A DNA stretch of 5,075 nt from Clostridiales bacterium (GCA_015655565.1 JAATEU010000399.1:1-5075); one strand, 5' to 3'; shown: positions 1 to 5,075, counted from the stretch's first letter. Made by a program: numbers and translations. Notes: generated from the sequence alone by a model not told the origin.

Positions 1-1
1 G

Positions 2-139
2 AAACTGGATAGTATAAGTCCCGCCTTGAATGGACGATTTACCGCGCATATGAAAAACGGCGAGAAAATCATTATTTCACGTCAATATGCCGGTGCACTA
101 AAAAAAGCTGTATTGGAAGGGATATCATATGGAATTTAA
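2..139 (+). CDS. LytTR-family DNA-binding response regulator, C-terminal end only
   Basis: An open frame enters from the left edge and stops at TAA 137-139, giving the last 45 residues of a protein. The visible part carries the late beta-strands and final helix of a LytTR DNA-binding domain: a SISPALNGRF stretch, a KNGEKIIISRQY stretch and a closing LKKAVLEG helix. The ISRxY segment before the last helix is characteristic of LytTR domains. The family binds DNA through beta-strands and usually regulates virulence, bacteriocin or cell-envelope genes. The stop codon lies inside the next gene, an 11-base overlap, so the two are surely co-transcribed and probably translationally coupled. Pairing with a DUF3021 membrane protein is a recurrent Firmicutes arrangement and supports the call. 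The N-terminal part is outside the window, so it cannot be said whether a receiver domain is present. Confidence 0.8.
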   Translation, partial: KLDSISPALNGRFTAHMKNGEKIIISRQYAGALKKAVLEGISYGI

Positions 140-566
140 AAACTTTTTCAAAACTCAAATTGTACTTGGTTTTTTTATATCAGTTGCGTGCATTTCGTTA
201 GCAATGGGGGTAATTGGAACTATTTTTCTGCCAGATGTGTCACTGGGATACGGAATTCTCTTTTCGCCCTTAATTTACGGACTGATGGGAGCAGTATTGC
301 AACTTGTAAACTATTCAAAAAAAGAATTGACTTTAAGGCAGATTATCCTGCGAAAAGTACTCCATGTACTTTTACTTGAAATTGGAATTACAACTATCCT
401 TTATGCAGGGAAAGTATTTACCAGTATTGAAATCACCATAGCACTTATACTGTCCGTTTTGGTAATATATTTTGCTGTAACCCTTGTAATGTGGATAAAT
501 GAGAAACGAATCAGTGAGACAGTAAATGATGCGCTAAAAGAATTGCAAAAGAACCACAGAGAGTGA
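129..566 (+). CDS. DUF3021 family membrane protein, partner of LytTR regulator
   Basis: A complete 145-residue integral membrane protein with four predicted transmembrane helices at about residues 11-33, 41-60, 74-94 and 101-123. A charged, amphipathic tail at 124-145 is probably cytoplasmic. There is no signal peptide or catalytic motif. Size, four-helix pattern and position directly behind a LytTR gene fit the DUF3021 family. The start is ATG 129, preceded by GGAAGGG at 115-121 with 7 bases of spacing; this Shine-Dalgarno site lies inside the upstream LytTR frame. The molecular function of DUF3021 is not established. By analogy with streptococcal HdrR/HdrM and BrsR/BrsM systems, where a membrane protein restrains its LytTR partner, it may hold or inhibit the adjacent regulator at the membrane, but that is inference. 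Family assignment rests on recognition of layout and sequence style. Confidence 0.82.
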   Translation: MEFKNFFKTQIVLGFFISVACISLAMGVIGTIFLPDVSLGYGILFSPLIYGLMGAVLQLVNYSKKELTLRQIILRKVLHVLLLEIGITTILYAGKVFTSIEITIALILSVLVIYFAVTLVMWINEKRISETVNDALKELQKNHRE

Positions 567-641
567 ATGATTTTTTAATAAGCCAAACTCCTTTGAAATA
601 AAAGCAAAGCCATCGTTTTCGTTTTGGAAGCTCTGAGCATG

Positions 642-657
642 CTGCAAGTTCTTGCAG
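642..657. terminator. Short hairpin between convergent genes, possible weak terminator
   Basis: CTGCAAG at 642-648 and CTTGCAG at 651-657 form a perfect 7-base inverted repeat (realistically 6 pairs with a GTTC loop). It lies in the 131-base gap between the converging DUF3021 and tetR genes. On the plus strand it is followed by ATTTAAT rather than a clean T-run, so intrinsic termination would be weak. Position, more than sequence, suggests a terminator. Nothing else of note is seen in 567-697. Confidence 0.3.
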
Positions 658-697
658 ATTTAATGTAAACAGGAATGAATCATAGCGTAACTTTCTC

Positions 698-1252
698 TTA
701 ATCCAGCAGTGTACAAGCTGCTATCAACTTATACAAATTATTGAATAGGTCTTCAACAGGAAAGGGCTGTGATTCGAACCAATATAAGATGCAGCTTATT
801 AAACCACTGACTGTATATTCCAGAAAAAAATCAACATTATTGCTTGTAAAGGAGCTATTGTTTTTTTCAATTGAATGAAAGAGTGTTTTCAACTTTTCCT
901 TGCATGTTTCAACAAAATAAGGGTCACCTTTCGGTGAGAGCAGGAGACGATAGTACCGTGTATTTAATGTGAACAGATCAATGGATTTTTTTAAGAGATA
1001 TTCCTGGTCATAATTTTCAATATCTGTAAGCTTGAACATTTTATCAAAAGAATCAAACAGCTGATTCTCAATGCATTGCAGAATGTCATTTATATCTTTA
1101 AAATGCACATAAAAGGTGGCACGATTATAGCCTGCCTTATCAGTAATATTCTTTATCGTTATTTTATCTAAGCTTTTCTTTTCATATATTTCCCAAAAAG
1201 AATTAATTAAAGAATTTTTGGTCTGTTCACGTTTTTCTTTATATATACTCAT
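698..1252 (-). CDS. TetR/AcrR family transcriptional regulator
   Basis: A 184-residue protein of normal length for TetR-type repressors. Residues about 10-53 form the three-helix N-terminal DNA-binding domain, with the helix-turn-helix at 31-53 ending in the family-typical GYNRATFYVHFKD segment. The rest is an all-helical ligand-binding and dimerisation domain; its YYRLLLSPKGDPYF stretch (about residues 100-113) resembles the GDPxF-containing C-terminal domains of a Firmicutes TetR subgroup. The start ATG reads from 1252 on the minus strand and is preceded by GGAGGA (complement of 1258-1263) with 5 bases of spacing. The gene is divergent from the hydrolase at 1399 with a 146-base shared control region, the usual layout for a local repressor that controls itself and its neighbour. 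The ligand is unknown; an ester or other small hydrophobic compound would fit the neighbour. Family call is secure, target is inferred. Confidence 0.93.
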   Translation of the reverse strand: MSIYKEKREQTKNSLINSFWEIYEKKSLDKITIKNITDKAGYNRATFYVHFKDINDILQCIENQLFDSFDKMFKLTDIENYDQEYLLKKSIDLFTLNTRYYRLLLSPKGDPYFVETCKEKLKTLFHSIEKNNSSFTSNNVDFFLEYTVSGLISCILYWFESQPFPVEDLFNNLYKLIAACTLLD

Positions 1253-1313
1253 GAAATTCCTCCAGGTTGAATTTTAGACAAATTGGCTTCAAGTGTTTAT
1301 TGAATTGAGGGAT

Positions 1314-1322
1314 ATTTTAGCA
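1314..1322 (-). promoter_or_regulatory. Extended -10 promoter for tetR
   Basis: The minus strand reads TGCTAAAAT here: a TGn extension followed by TAAAAT, five of six matches to TATAAT. No good -35 hexamer is found at 16-18 bases, which extended -10 promoters tolerate. The element lies about 60 bases upstream of the tetR start codon, and the dyad at 1333-1344 falls in the region its -35 would occupy. Assigned from sequence alone. Confidence 0.45.
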
Positions 1323-1329
1323 TAACATA

Positions 1330-1358
1330 TATACAACACGTTGTCGAGTTTTGATAAT
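1330..1358 (+). promoter_or_regulatory. Candidate promoter for the alpha/beta-hydrolase gene
   Basis: TATACA (1330-1335, four of six matches to TTGACA) is separated by 17 bases from GATAAT (1353-1358, five of six to TATAAT). Transcription would begin near 1365, leaving a leader of about 35 bases before ATG 1399. The dyad at 1333-1344 overlaps the -35 end and spacer, where a repressor would block polymerase. An alternative is TTGAGG (1305-1310), 17 bases, TATATA (1328-1333), which would place the dyad at the transcription start. The two cannot be separated by eye. Confidence 0.35.
1333..1344. promoter_or_regulatory. Small dyad, candidate TetR operator
   Basis: ACAAC (1333-1337) and GTTGT (1340-1344) are perfect inverted arms around a central AC. 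It is the clearest perfect dyad in the tetR-hydrolase intergenic region and overlaps candidate promoter elements on both strands, so one bound dimer could repress both genes. TetR-family operators are typically 15 bases or more, and symmetry does not extend beyond these 12, so the true operator may be larger and less regular. Confidence 0.35.
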
Positions 1359-1398
1359 AGAATAATTTTTAGTTAGCAAATAAGCGGAGGATAAGGAT

Positions 1399-2409
1399 AT
1401 GAAAGTAAAAAGGAATATGATTGATAAAGATTTAAGAACTACTGCGACGATTATTAAAATTATCAATAATACTTTTACTGAATTTAGATTACAACTGTTT
1501 AATAAACTGATGAATAAATCTGGTAAGGTGAAAGATAAAACCATACAATTTATCGAGGAGTGGATTCCTCGTAAAGATGGTTCGAAGATGCGTATTTGTA
1601 TAATTAAGCCACTTACACAGAAAGAAGATGTTCCTGGAGTTCTTTGGCTGCATGGAGGAGGCTATGCACTGGGGACTCCAGAATTAGCAATTATGATGGC
1701 AAAATGGTTTATGGAAGTGAGCAATTGTGTTGTCGTGGCGCCTGATTACCGGCTTTCTATTCAGGCTCCATATCCGGCGGCTCTGGATGATAGCTATGAA
1801 GCTCTTTTGTGGATGAAAAGCCACACGAAAGAATTGGGAATCAGGGATAACCAGCTGATGGTAGGCGGGGACAGTGCCGGAGGAGGATTAACTGCTGCCC
1901 TGACACTTTATGCGAGGGATAAAGGGGAGGTATCTATTGCATTTCAAATGCCATTGTATCCAATGTTGGATGACAGGATGACAAGTGAGTCGGCAAAGGA
2001 CAATAATGCACCTCTTTGGAACTCGAAATCTAACTTTAATGGTTGGAAATTATATCTTGGGAATTTATTTGAAACTGATAATGTACCTGCATATGCAGCC
2101 CCTGCAAGGGCGGCAGATTACACCAAACTTCCGCCAACAGCAACTTTTGTTGGTGAATTAGAGCCTTTTAGGGATGAAACTATTCAATATGTAGAAAATT
2201 TAAAAAAAGCCGGAATTCCAGTTGAGTTTGAAATATATAAAGGCTGTTTTCATGCTTTTGAGCAGATATGTCCAAAAGCAGAGGTAAGCAAAAAGGCAAT
2301 TGCATTTATTGTAAACTCATTTAAATATGCTGTAGAACATTATTTTGCAGAACAAAAAATCCGGAATTCTGAAGATGTATTTGTGGTATCTCAGCTCATG
2401 CGAATTTAG
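1399..2409 (+). CDS. Alpha/beta-hydrolase, HSL (family IV) esterase type
   Basis: A 336-residue cytoplasmic hydrolase, a usual length for hormone-sensitive-lipase-type carboxylesterases, which cleave short-chain acyl esters. An N-terminal cap region (about 1-75) precedes the alpha/beta fold. HGGG at 85-88 supplies the oxyanion hole, GDSAGG at 157-162 contains nucleophile Ser159, GELEPFRDE at 252-260 contains the catalytic-acid position, and CFHAF at 283-287 contains His285. The acid position is Glu255 where most relatives have Asp, a conservative change compatible with activity. No signal peptide or membrane segment is visible. ATG 1399 is chosen because GGAGG at 1386-1390 lies 8 bases upstream; ATG 1417 is much less well placed. 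The gene is divergent from tetR and probably under its control. It could serve in acetyl-ester, xenobiotic or acylated-metabolite breakdown; the substrate cannot be read from sequence. Confidence 0.93.
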   Translation: MKVKRNMIDKDLRTTATIIKIINNTFTEFRLQLFNKLMNKSGKVKDKTIQFIEEWIPRKDGSKMRICIIKPLTQKEDVPGVLWLHGGGYALGTPELAIMMAKWFMEVSNCVVVAPDYRLSIQAPYPAALDDSYEALLWMKSHTKELGIRDNQLMVGGDSAGGGLTAALTLYARDKGEVSIAFQMPLYPMLDDRMTSESAKDNNAPLWNSKSNFNGWKLYLGNLFETDNVPAYAAPARAADYTKLPPTATFVGELEPFRDETIQYVENLKKAGIPVEFEIYKGCFHAFEQICPKAEVSKKAIAFIVNSFKYAVEHYFAEQKIRNSEDVFVVSQLMRI

Positions 2410-2647
2410 ATTAAGACCCGGTTTATGCTCGAAATACTGGACATGCCAATATGCTGTGATGGCGTAAATTCTGTTATTATAATGGAGAATATTTAAATTG
2501 ACACCAAGGGGTTACCAGCATCAAGTGGCATTGTTTTTGTACACTCAAGGCATGTTGAGGTAATAATAATGATGACGTATTGTGGCCGGAAGGGAAAATA
2601 AAACGGTCTAACCATAAGATGTTGTGGTTTTTGATAATAAATTGAAC

Positions 2648-2689
2648 AAAAAACGGGGTCAAAAAACACATTTTTGGACCCTGTTTTTT
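2648..2689. terminator. Strong bidirectional rho-independent terminator-like hairpin
   Basis: A 19-base left arm (2648-2666, six A, CGGGGTC, six A) pairs with a 19-base right arm (2671-2689, five T, GGACCCTG, six T) across a four-base CACA loop. Pairing is complete apart from one G-T wobble and one A-G mismatch. The GC core flanked by A-run and T-run terminates transcription in either direction. It is 238 bases past the hydrolase stop, so it could end that transcript and block minus-strand read-through. Confidence 0.7.
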
Positions 2690-2703
2690 AGGGGGTTTTA
2701 TAG

Positions 2704-2755
2704 ATGAAATTCCAAAGGCATCGGGATGAAAAAGTCCTGGTGCCTTTGCTTTCAT
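2704..2755. repeat. Long imperfect inverted repeat
   Basis: CAAAGGCATCGGGA (2713-2726) pairs with TCCTGGTGCCTTTG (2735-2748) as a 14-pair stem with two G-T wobbles and an eight-base loop. Outside it, ATGAAA (2704-2709) and TTTCAT (2750-2755) add a further 6 pairs across a small internal loop. No T-run follows, so it is not a standard terminator. It starts only 15 bases after the 2648-2689 hairpin. It could be a structured RNA, a processing site or the end of a small mobile element. Confidence 0.6.
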
Positions 2756-2768
2756 AAAAGCCAAAACA

Positions 2769-2784
2769 GCCGAATCATTTCGGC
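2769..2784. repeat. Small GC-rich hairpin
   Basis: GCCGAA (2769-2774) and TTCGGC (2779-2784) pair perfectly around a TCAT loop, 14 bases after the long inverted repeat. The plus strand continues GCCAGGTAAAAAATTT, without a T-run directly after the stem, so terminator function is doubtful. Confidence 0.45.
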
Positions 2785-2897
2785 GCCAGGTAAAAAATTT
2801 AAGGGTTATGTTTTGTCTGTGTTGTCCGCCGCCGTCTTGATATTAAGCATCACAAAGCATTCTGGTAATGGATGTGCATGATGCAATAAAGGAAGTT

Positions 2898-2963
2898 TAT
2901 CACTAAAGTGATAGCACGTCAGTGCTAGAGTCTGGCAGGCCAGATCGGGACCTCATCAGCCTG
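2898..2963 (+). ncRNA. Candidate structured RNA: three tandem hairpins plus pseudoknot
   Basis: Three hairpins follow each other with almost no spacer. First TATCAC/GTGATA (2898-2903 with 2908-2913, loop TAAA). Second GCAC/GTGC (2914-2917 with 2922-2925, loop GTCA), extendable by TA on both sides at the cost of the first stem. Third TCTGG/CCAGA (2931-2935 with 2940-2944, loop CAGG). The third loop is complementary to CCTG at 2960-2963, allowing an H-type pseudoknot. Compact stacked stems with a loop-tail pseudoknot are typical of functional RNAs and not of random AT-rich spacer. I do not recognise a known riboswitch, ribozyme or guide RNA. Orientation is set to plus because the pseudoknot tail and the next gene lie in that direction; the stems also form on the minus strand. 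Confidence 0.35.
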
Positions 2964-2971
2964 ATTAAAAA

Positions 2972-3009
2972 TTTTATCCATTTTAATGCTAATTTAATAA
3001 TAGTTTTAT
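2972..3009 (+). promoter_or_regulatory. Helically phased TTTAAT-like hexamers, possible OmpR-type regulator site
   Basis: TTTTAT (2972-2977), TTTAAT (2982-2987), TTTAAT (2993-2998) and TTTTAT (3004-3009) recur at steps of 10, 11 and 11 bases, one helical turn apart. OmpR/PhoB-family regulators bind head-to-tail hexamers with such spacing, and one is encoded 400 bases downstream. Phased T-tracts also curve DNA by themselves, and AT-rich spacers produce such repeats by chance, so autoregulation is only a suggestion. A TATAAA at 3007-3012 could be the -10 of a promoter for 3047 onward; no convincing -35 is seen. Confidence 0.35.
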
Positions 3010-3021
3010 AAAATGTTATTA
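2995..3021. repeat. AT-rich near-palindrome upstream of the 3047 gene
   Basis: TAATAATA (2995-3002) and TTTT (3004-3007) pair with AAAA (3010-3013) and TGTTATTA (3014-3021), giving 12 pairs including one T-G wobble, with G3003 bulged. It ends 13 bases before the ribosome binding site of the next ORF. It could be an operator or a melting region at the transcription start. Being almost entirely A/T, it would be weak as RNA. Confidence 0.35.
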
Positions 3022-3046
3022 TCAAATTATGAAAGAAGGATCTTAT

Positions 3047-3391
3047 ATGGAGAAAAATTATTCTGCTACAGCATTATATCAGGCAAATCAAATGGATATT
3101 AGAAAATTTCTAATATATAGAGGTATTGATTTTATTAGCAAAGGAGCTTATTCTATTTTAAAAACTGAAAAAATAATCGTCAGAGGGAATCTGTGGTATA
3201 ATAAAGAAATTAACAGAGGTGGAGGCGCTATTGATTTTATACGATTTTTCTATAAAATTGATAGGACTGAGGCGATTAATTTAATATGCAACTATTATAG
3301 TAAAAATACTGTCGAAGATGTTATGACGCCATATCCAAAGAGTGATGTAGGGCAGATATTGTATATGTTTGTTATATCATATGAATTTTAA
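3047..3391 (+). pseudogene. Truncated DUF3991/TOPRIM-type primase-like protein, N-terminal fragment
   Basis: A 114-residue ORF whose residues about 17-85 resemble the zinc-finger-like (CHC2-related) N-terminal domain of DUF3991/TOPRIM proteins carried by plasmids and integrative elements. Landmarks are an early DIRKFLIYRG helix, a VRGNLWY strand at 45-51 and GGGAIDFI at 58-65, then a helix ending in the EAINLI motif. Full-length relatives continue with DUF3991 and a TOPRIM domain to roughly 300 residues; here the frame stops just after a segment (about 97-110) that may be the start of DUF3991. The fragment thus lacks the catalytic part and is probably a remnant, though its frame is open and well initiated. 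ATG 3047 is preferred over ATG 3029: AGAAGGA at 3034-3040 lies 6 bases upstream, while 3029 has no ribosome binding site. The response regulator starts 23 bases after its stop, so it is probably on the same transcript. The family call is from motif recognition only. Confidence 0.6.
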
Positions 3392-3398
3392 TAAAGTT

Positions 3399-3408
3399 AG
3401 GAAAGAGG
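3399..3408 (+). promoter_or_regulatory. Ribosome binding site deciding the response-regulator start
   Basis: AGGAAAGAGG precedes two adjacent non-ATG starts, TTG 3412 and GTG 3415. From AGAGG (3404-3408) the gap is 3 bases to TTG and 6 to GTG, so GTG is the better-spaced start. GTG also yields the family-typical MRILIAEDE beginning. Confidence 0.65.
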
Positions 3409-3414
3409 TATTTG

Positions 3415-4095
3415 GTGAGAATTCTTATAGCGGAAGATGAGAAAGATTTGAATAAATTAATAATGAAAAAATTAACTTCTGAAGGATATGCCGTTGACAG
3501 CTGTGTGAACGGAGAAGAAGCATGGGAATATGTACAAACATCAAATTATGATGCAATTATCCTTGACATAATGATGCCTAATATGAATGGATTTGAATTG
3601 TTGGAGAAAATACGTTTAAACAAAATTGAGACCCCGGTTTTATTTCTTACTGCGCGTGATGGAATTGATGACAGGGTGAAAGGCTTAGACAGCGGTGCTG
3701 ATGATTATTTGGTAAAGCCATTTTCTTTTAAAGAGCTAATGGCAAGAATCAGGGTAATGATGAGACGTAAAAACGGAAAATCAAATAATATTTATACAGT
3801 TGCGGATTTGACTGTTAATATAGATAAACATTCTGTTACACGTGCAGGAAGAAAAATTGATTTATCAGCCAAAGAGTTTTCTATATTAGAATATCTTATA
3901 ATGAACAAGGACATTGTTTTATCCAGGGATAAGATTGAAGAGCATGTATGGAGTTATGACTATGAAGGTGTAAGCAATATGATTGATGTGTATATAAGAT
4001 ATTTGAGAAAGAAAATAGACGAAAGTTTTGAAGTAAAATTAATTCATACGATTCGTGGAGTGGGGTATGTTTTAAGAAAGGACCAAAATGAATGA
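3415..4095 (+). CDS. OmpR/PhoB-family DNA-binding response regulator
   Basis: A complete 226-residue two-component regulator starting at GTG 3415. Residues 1-115 are the receiver domain, with acidic pocket Glu7-Asp8, phosphoacceptor Asp51 in the LDIMMP motif, switch residues Thr79 (FLTAR) and Tyr98, and the conserved Lys101 in VKPF. Residues about 127-222 are the winged-helix DNA-binding domain, with a DLSAKEFSILEYL helix, a VDVYIRYLRKKID-like recognition helix region and the closing HTIRGVGYVLR wing. Length and all key residues are intact. When phosphorylated by its kinase it should dimerise and bind direct-repeat sites. Its stop overlaps the kinase start by 4 bases (ATGA), showing one operon. 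No own promoter is seen in the 23-base gap upstream, so transcription probably comes from before 3047 or from within that fragment. Target genes are not visible; they may lie beyond the right edge. Confidence 0.96.
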   Translation: MRILIAEDEKDLNKLIMKKLTSEGYAVDSCVNGEEAWEYVQTSNYDAIILDIMMPNMNGFELLEKIRLNKIETPVLFLTARDGIDDRVKGLDSGADDYLVKPFSFKELMARIRVMMRRKNGKSNNIYTVADLTVNIDKHSVTRAGRKIDLSAKEFSILEYLIMNKDIVLSRDKIEEHVWSYDYEGVSNMIDVYIRYLRKKIDESFEVKLIHTIRGVGYVLRKDQNE

Positions 4096-5075
4096 AAAAT
4101 GCATCGGTTAAAATAAGGATAACAGCCTGGTATACATTTTTTTTCGTATGCCTTACGGCTGTTTTTTTAACATCGGTATTATTTATCAGTAGACAGAAAG
4201 ATGATGAAGATAAAAAAGATAATTTGGAAATAATTGTAAAGAAAATAGCGTCGGAAATTGATGATGATAATATAAGTTCTGTTAGGGAAAATTTAAATAA
4301 AACAATAGATAGCAATTATGTTGCCATTTACAATGAAGACGGTATTTTAATTTCAGGAATAGAGCCATATGGTTATAATGGGGATGTGGAATTTGATAAT
4401 AAAGATTTTAGCTCAGTGATAATAAACGGAAGCTTTTACTACTTGTATGATAAAAAGGAGAATACTGACGACGGAACGGTATGGATAAGAGGCTTTGCGA
4501 ATTCCTTAAGTGTTTCTGATACGGTTAATAATATTGTAAAGATAGTATGTATCACATTTCCAATTATGATAGCTTTCATTATAACAGGCGGATACCTGAT
4601 TGCCAAAAAAGCATTAAAACCGTTAGAGTCTATGAACGAAGCTGCAGATGAAATAAATAGTGGAAACGATTTATCGAAAAGAATTACTATTGGGAAATAT
4701 CAGGATGAAATATCCAGACTGGGAATAACTCTCAATAGCATGTGGGAAAGACTGGAGAAGTCGTTTGATAGTGAAAAAAGATTTATTTCAGATGCGTCAC
4801 ATGAATTACGGACCCCTGCGGCTGTTATCTTGGCGCAATGTGAATTATGTTTTGAAAATGAACAGGATAATAAAACTTATAGGGATGCAATAGAATTAAT
4901 TCAAAGGCAGGGAAATAAACTAAATAAACTTATTTCAGAATTATTAGAAATATCAAGACTTGACAATATGAAACAACAAAAAATACTGGAGAAAACCAAC
5001 ATAAGTGAATTACTGGAAATCATATGTGAAGAGCAGAAACTGATTCATAGCGATAGCAGTGTGGAACTTAATGCA
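4092..5075 (+). CDS. Sensor histidine kinase (HAMP-HisKA), 3' end outside window
   Basis: The frame opens at ATG 4092, inside the regulator's stop (ATGA overlap), after AAAGGA at 4077-4082, and stays open for 328 codons to the edge. In order: transmembrane helix about 10-32; an extracytoplasmic sensor region about 33-148; a second helix about 149-170; a HAMP linker about 171-222 with the ALKPLESM segment; and a HisKA dimerisation domain from about 224 with SHELRTP and phosphoacceptor His237. The sequence ends after the dimerisation helices, so the N, G1, F and G2 boxes of the ATPase domain are not seen. It should autophosphorylate and pass the phosphate to Asp51 of the preceding regulator. 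The sensor region is rich in acidic and Asn residues with no recognised ligand motif. The truncation is from the window edge and is not a defect. Confidence 0.95.
   Translation, partial: MKNASVKIRITAWYTFFFVCLTAVFLTSVLFISRQKDDEDKKDNLEIIVKKIASEIDDDNISSVRENLNKTIDSNYVAIYNEDGILISGIEPYGYNGDVEFDNKDFSSVIINGSFYYLYDKKENTDDGTVWIRGFANSLSVSDTVNNIVKIVCITFPIMIAFIITGGYLIAKKALKPLESMNEAADEINSGNDLSKRITIGKYQDEISRLGITLNSMWERLEKSFDSEKRFISDASHELRTPAAVILAQCELCFENEQDNKTYRDAIELIQRQGNKLNKLISELLEISRLDNMKQQKILEKTNISELLEIICEEQKLIHSDSSVELNA

Larger units (their letters stand above)
2410..3046. other. 637-base structured intergenic region without a convincing gene
   Basis: No frame here looks like an intact protein; the longest (minus strand, 2477-2764) runs through palindromes and has no recognisable domain. 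What it does hold: a TATAAT box at 2478-2483 with no matching -35; a strong terminator-like hairpin (2648-2689); a long imperfect hairpin (2704-2755); a GC-rich small hairpin (2769-2784); a locally GC-rich patch around 2820-2840; a triple hairpin cluster with a possible pseudoknot (2898-2963); and an AT-rich control region (2970-3046) before the next gene. The density of inverted repeats, with a truncated primase-like gene just downstream, suggests remains of a mobile element. That origin is inference. Confidence 0.6.

Noticed and set aside
188..379. 63-codon open frame inside the DUF3021 gene
   Set aside because: It is a different frame within a well-supported membrane protein gene, with no domain.
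1317..1544. 75-codon hydrophobic open frame on the minus strand
   Set aside because: It lies over the hydrolase start and the promoter region; the hydrophobic look comes from antisense of Lys/Asn/Ile-rich codons, and it would conflict with the divergent gene pair.
2477..2764. 95-codon open frame on the minus strand
   Set aside because: It crosses the terminator hairpin and the long inverted repeat, has no recognisable domain, and its composition follows the palindromes.
2890..2970. CTGATGA on the minus strand, suggesting a hammerhead ribozyme
   Set aside because: The partner GAAA core is missing and the stems do not form the required three-way junction; only the conserved heptamer matches.
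2410..3046. Possible CRISPR array, tRNA or known riboswitch in the gap
   Set aside because: There are no regularly spaced direct repeats with unique spacers, no cloverleaf with T-loop and anticodon arm, and no aptamer core that I can recognise.
3896..4315. 139-codon open frame on the minus strand
   Set aside because: It lies opposite the response regulator and histidine kinase, whose domains are intact; it is a shadow with a Leu/Ser/Ile-rich antisense composition.

Overview
The window looks like chromosomal DNA from a low-GC Gram-positive bacterium, most plausibly a gut Clostridia/Lachnospiraceae-type Firmicute. This is inferred from AT-rich codon use, strong GGAGG-type ribosome binding sites, a LytTR-DUF3021 gene pair and an OmpR-type two-component operon, not from a database match.

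Layout: (1) 2-566, + strand: the 3' end of a LytTR regulator overlapping a complete four-helix DUF3021 membrane protein. (2) 698-2409: a divergent pair, with a TetR/AcrR repressor on the minus strand and an HSL-type (family IV) alpha/beta-hydrolase on the plus strand. Their 146-base shared region holds an extended -10 element for tetR, candidate promoters for the hydrolase and a small perfect dyad that is a plausible TetR operator. (3) 2410-3046: 637 bases with no convincing gene but much structure: a strong bidirectional terminator-like hairpin, a 52-base imperfect hairpin, a short GC-rich hairpin, a cluster of three back-to-back hairpins whose last loop can pair downstream as a pseudoknot, and a helically phased run of TTTAAT-like hexamers. 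(4) 3047-3391: a short ORF matching only the N-terminal zinc-finger-like part of the DUF3991/TOPRIM primase-like proteins of conjugative elements, apparently cut off at its 3' end. (5) 3415-5075: an OmpR-family response regulator overlapping by 4 bases a sensor histidine kinase that runs off the window before its ATPase domain.

Working together: the LytTR/DUF3021 pair, the TetR/hydrolase pair and the two-component system are three separate regulatory modules side by side. The TetR protein probably represses itself and the hydrolase and responds to a small hydrophobic ligand, perhaps an ester handled by the hydrolase. The two-component genes lie 23 bases behind the primase-like fragment and have no evident promoter of their own, so they are probably transcribed from the AT-rich region before 3047, where the phased hexamers could be an OmpR-type binding site. 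The structured gap plus the truncated primase-like gene suggest a scar of a mobile element next to a functional two-component operon.
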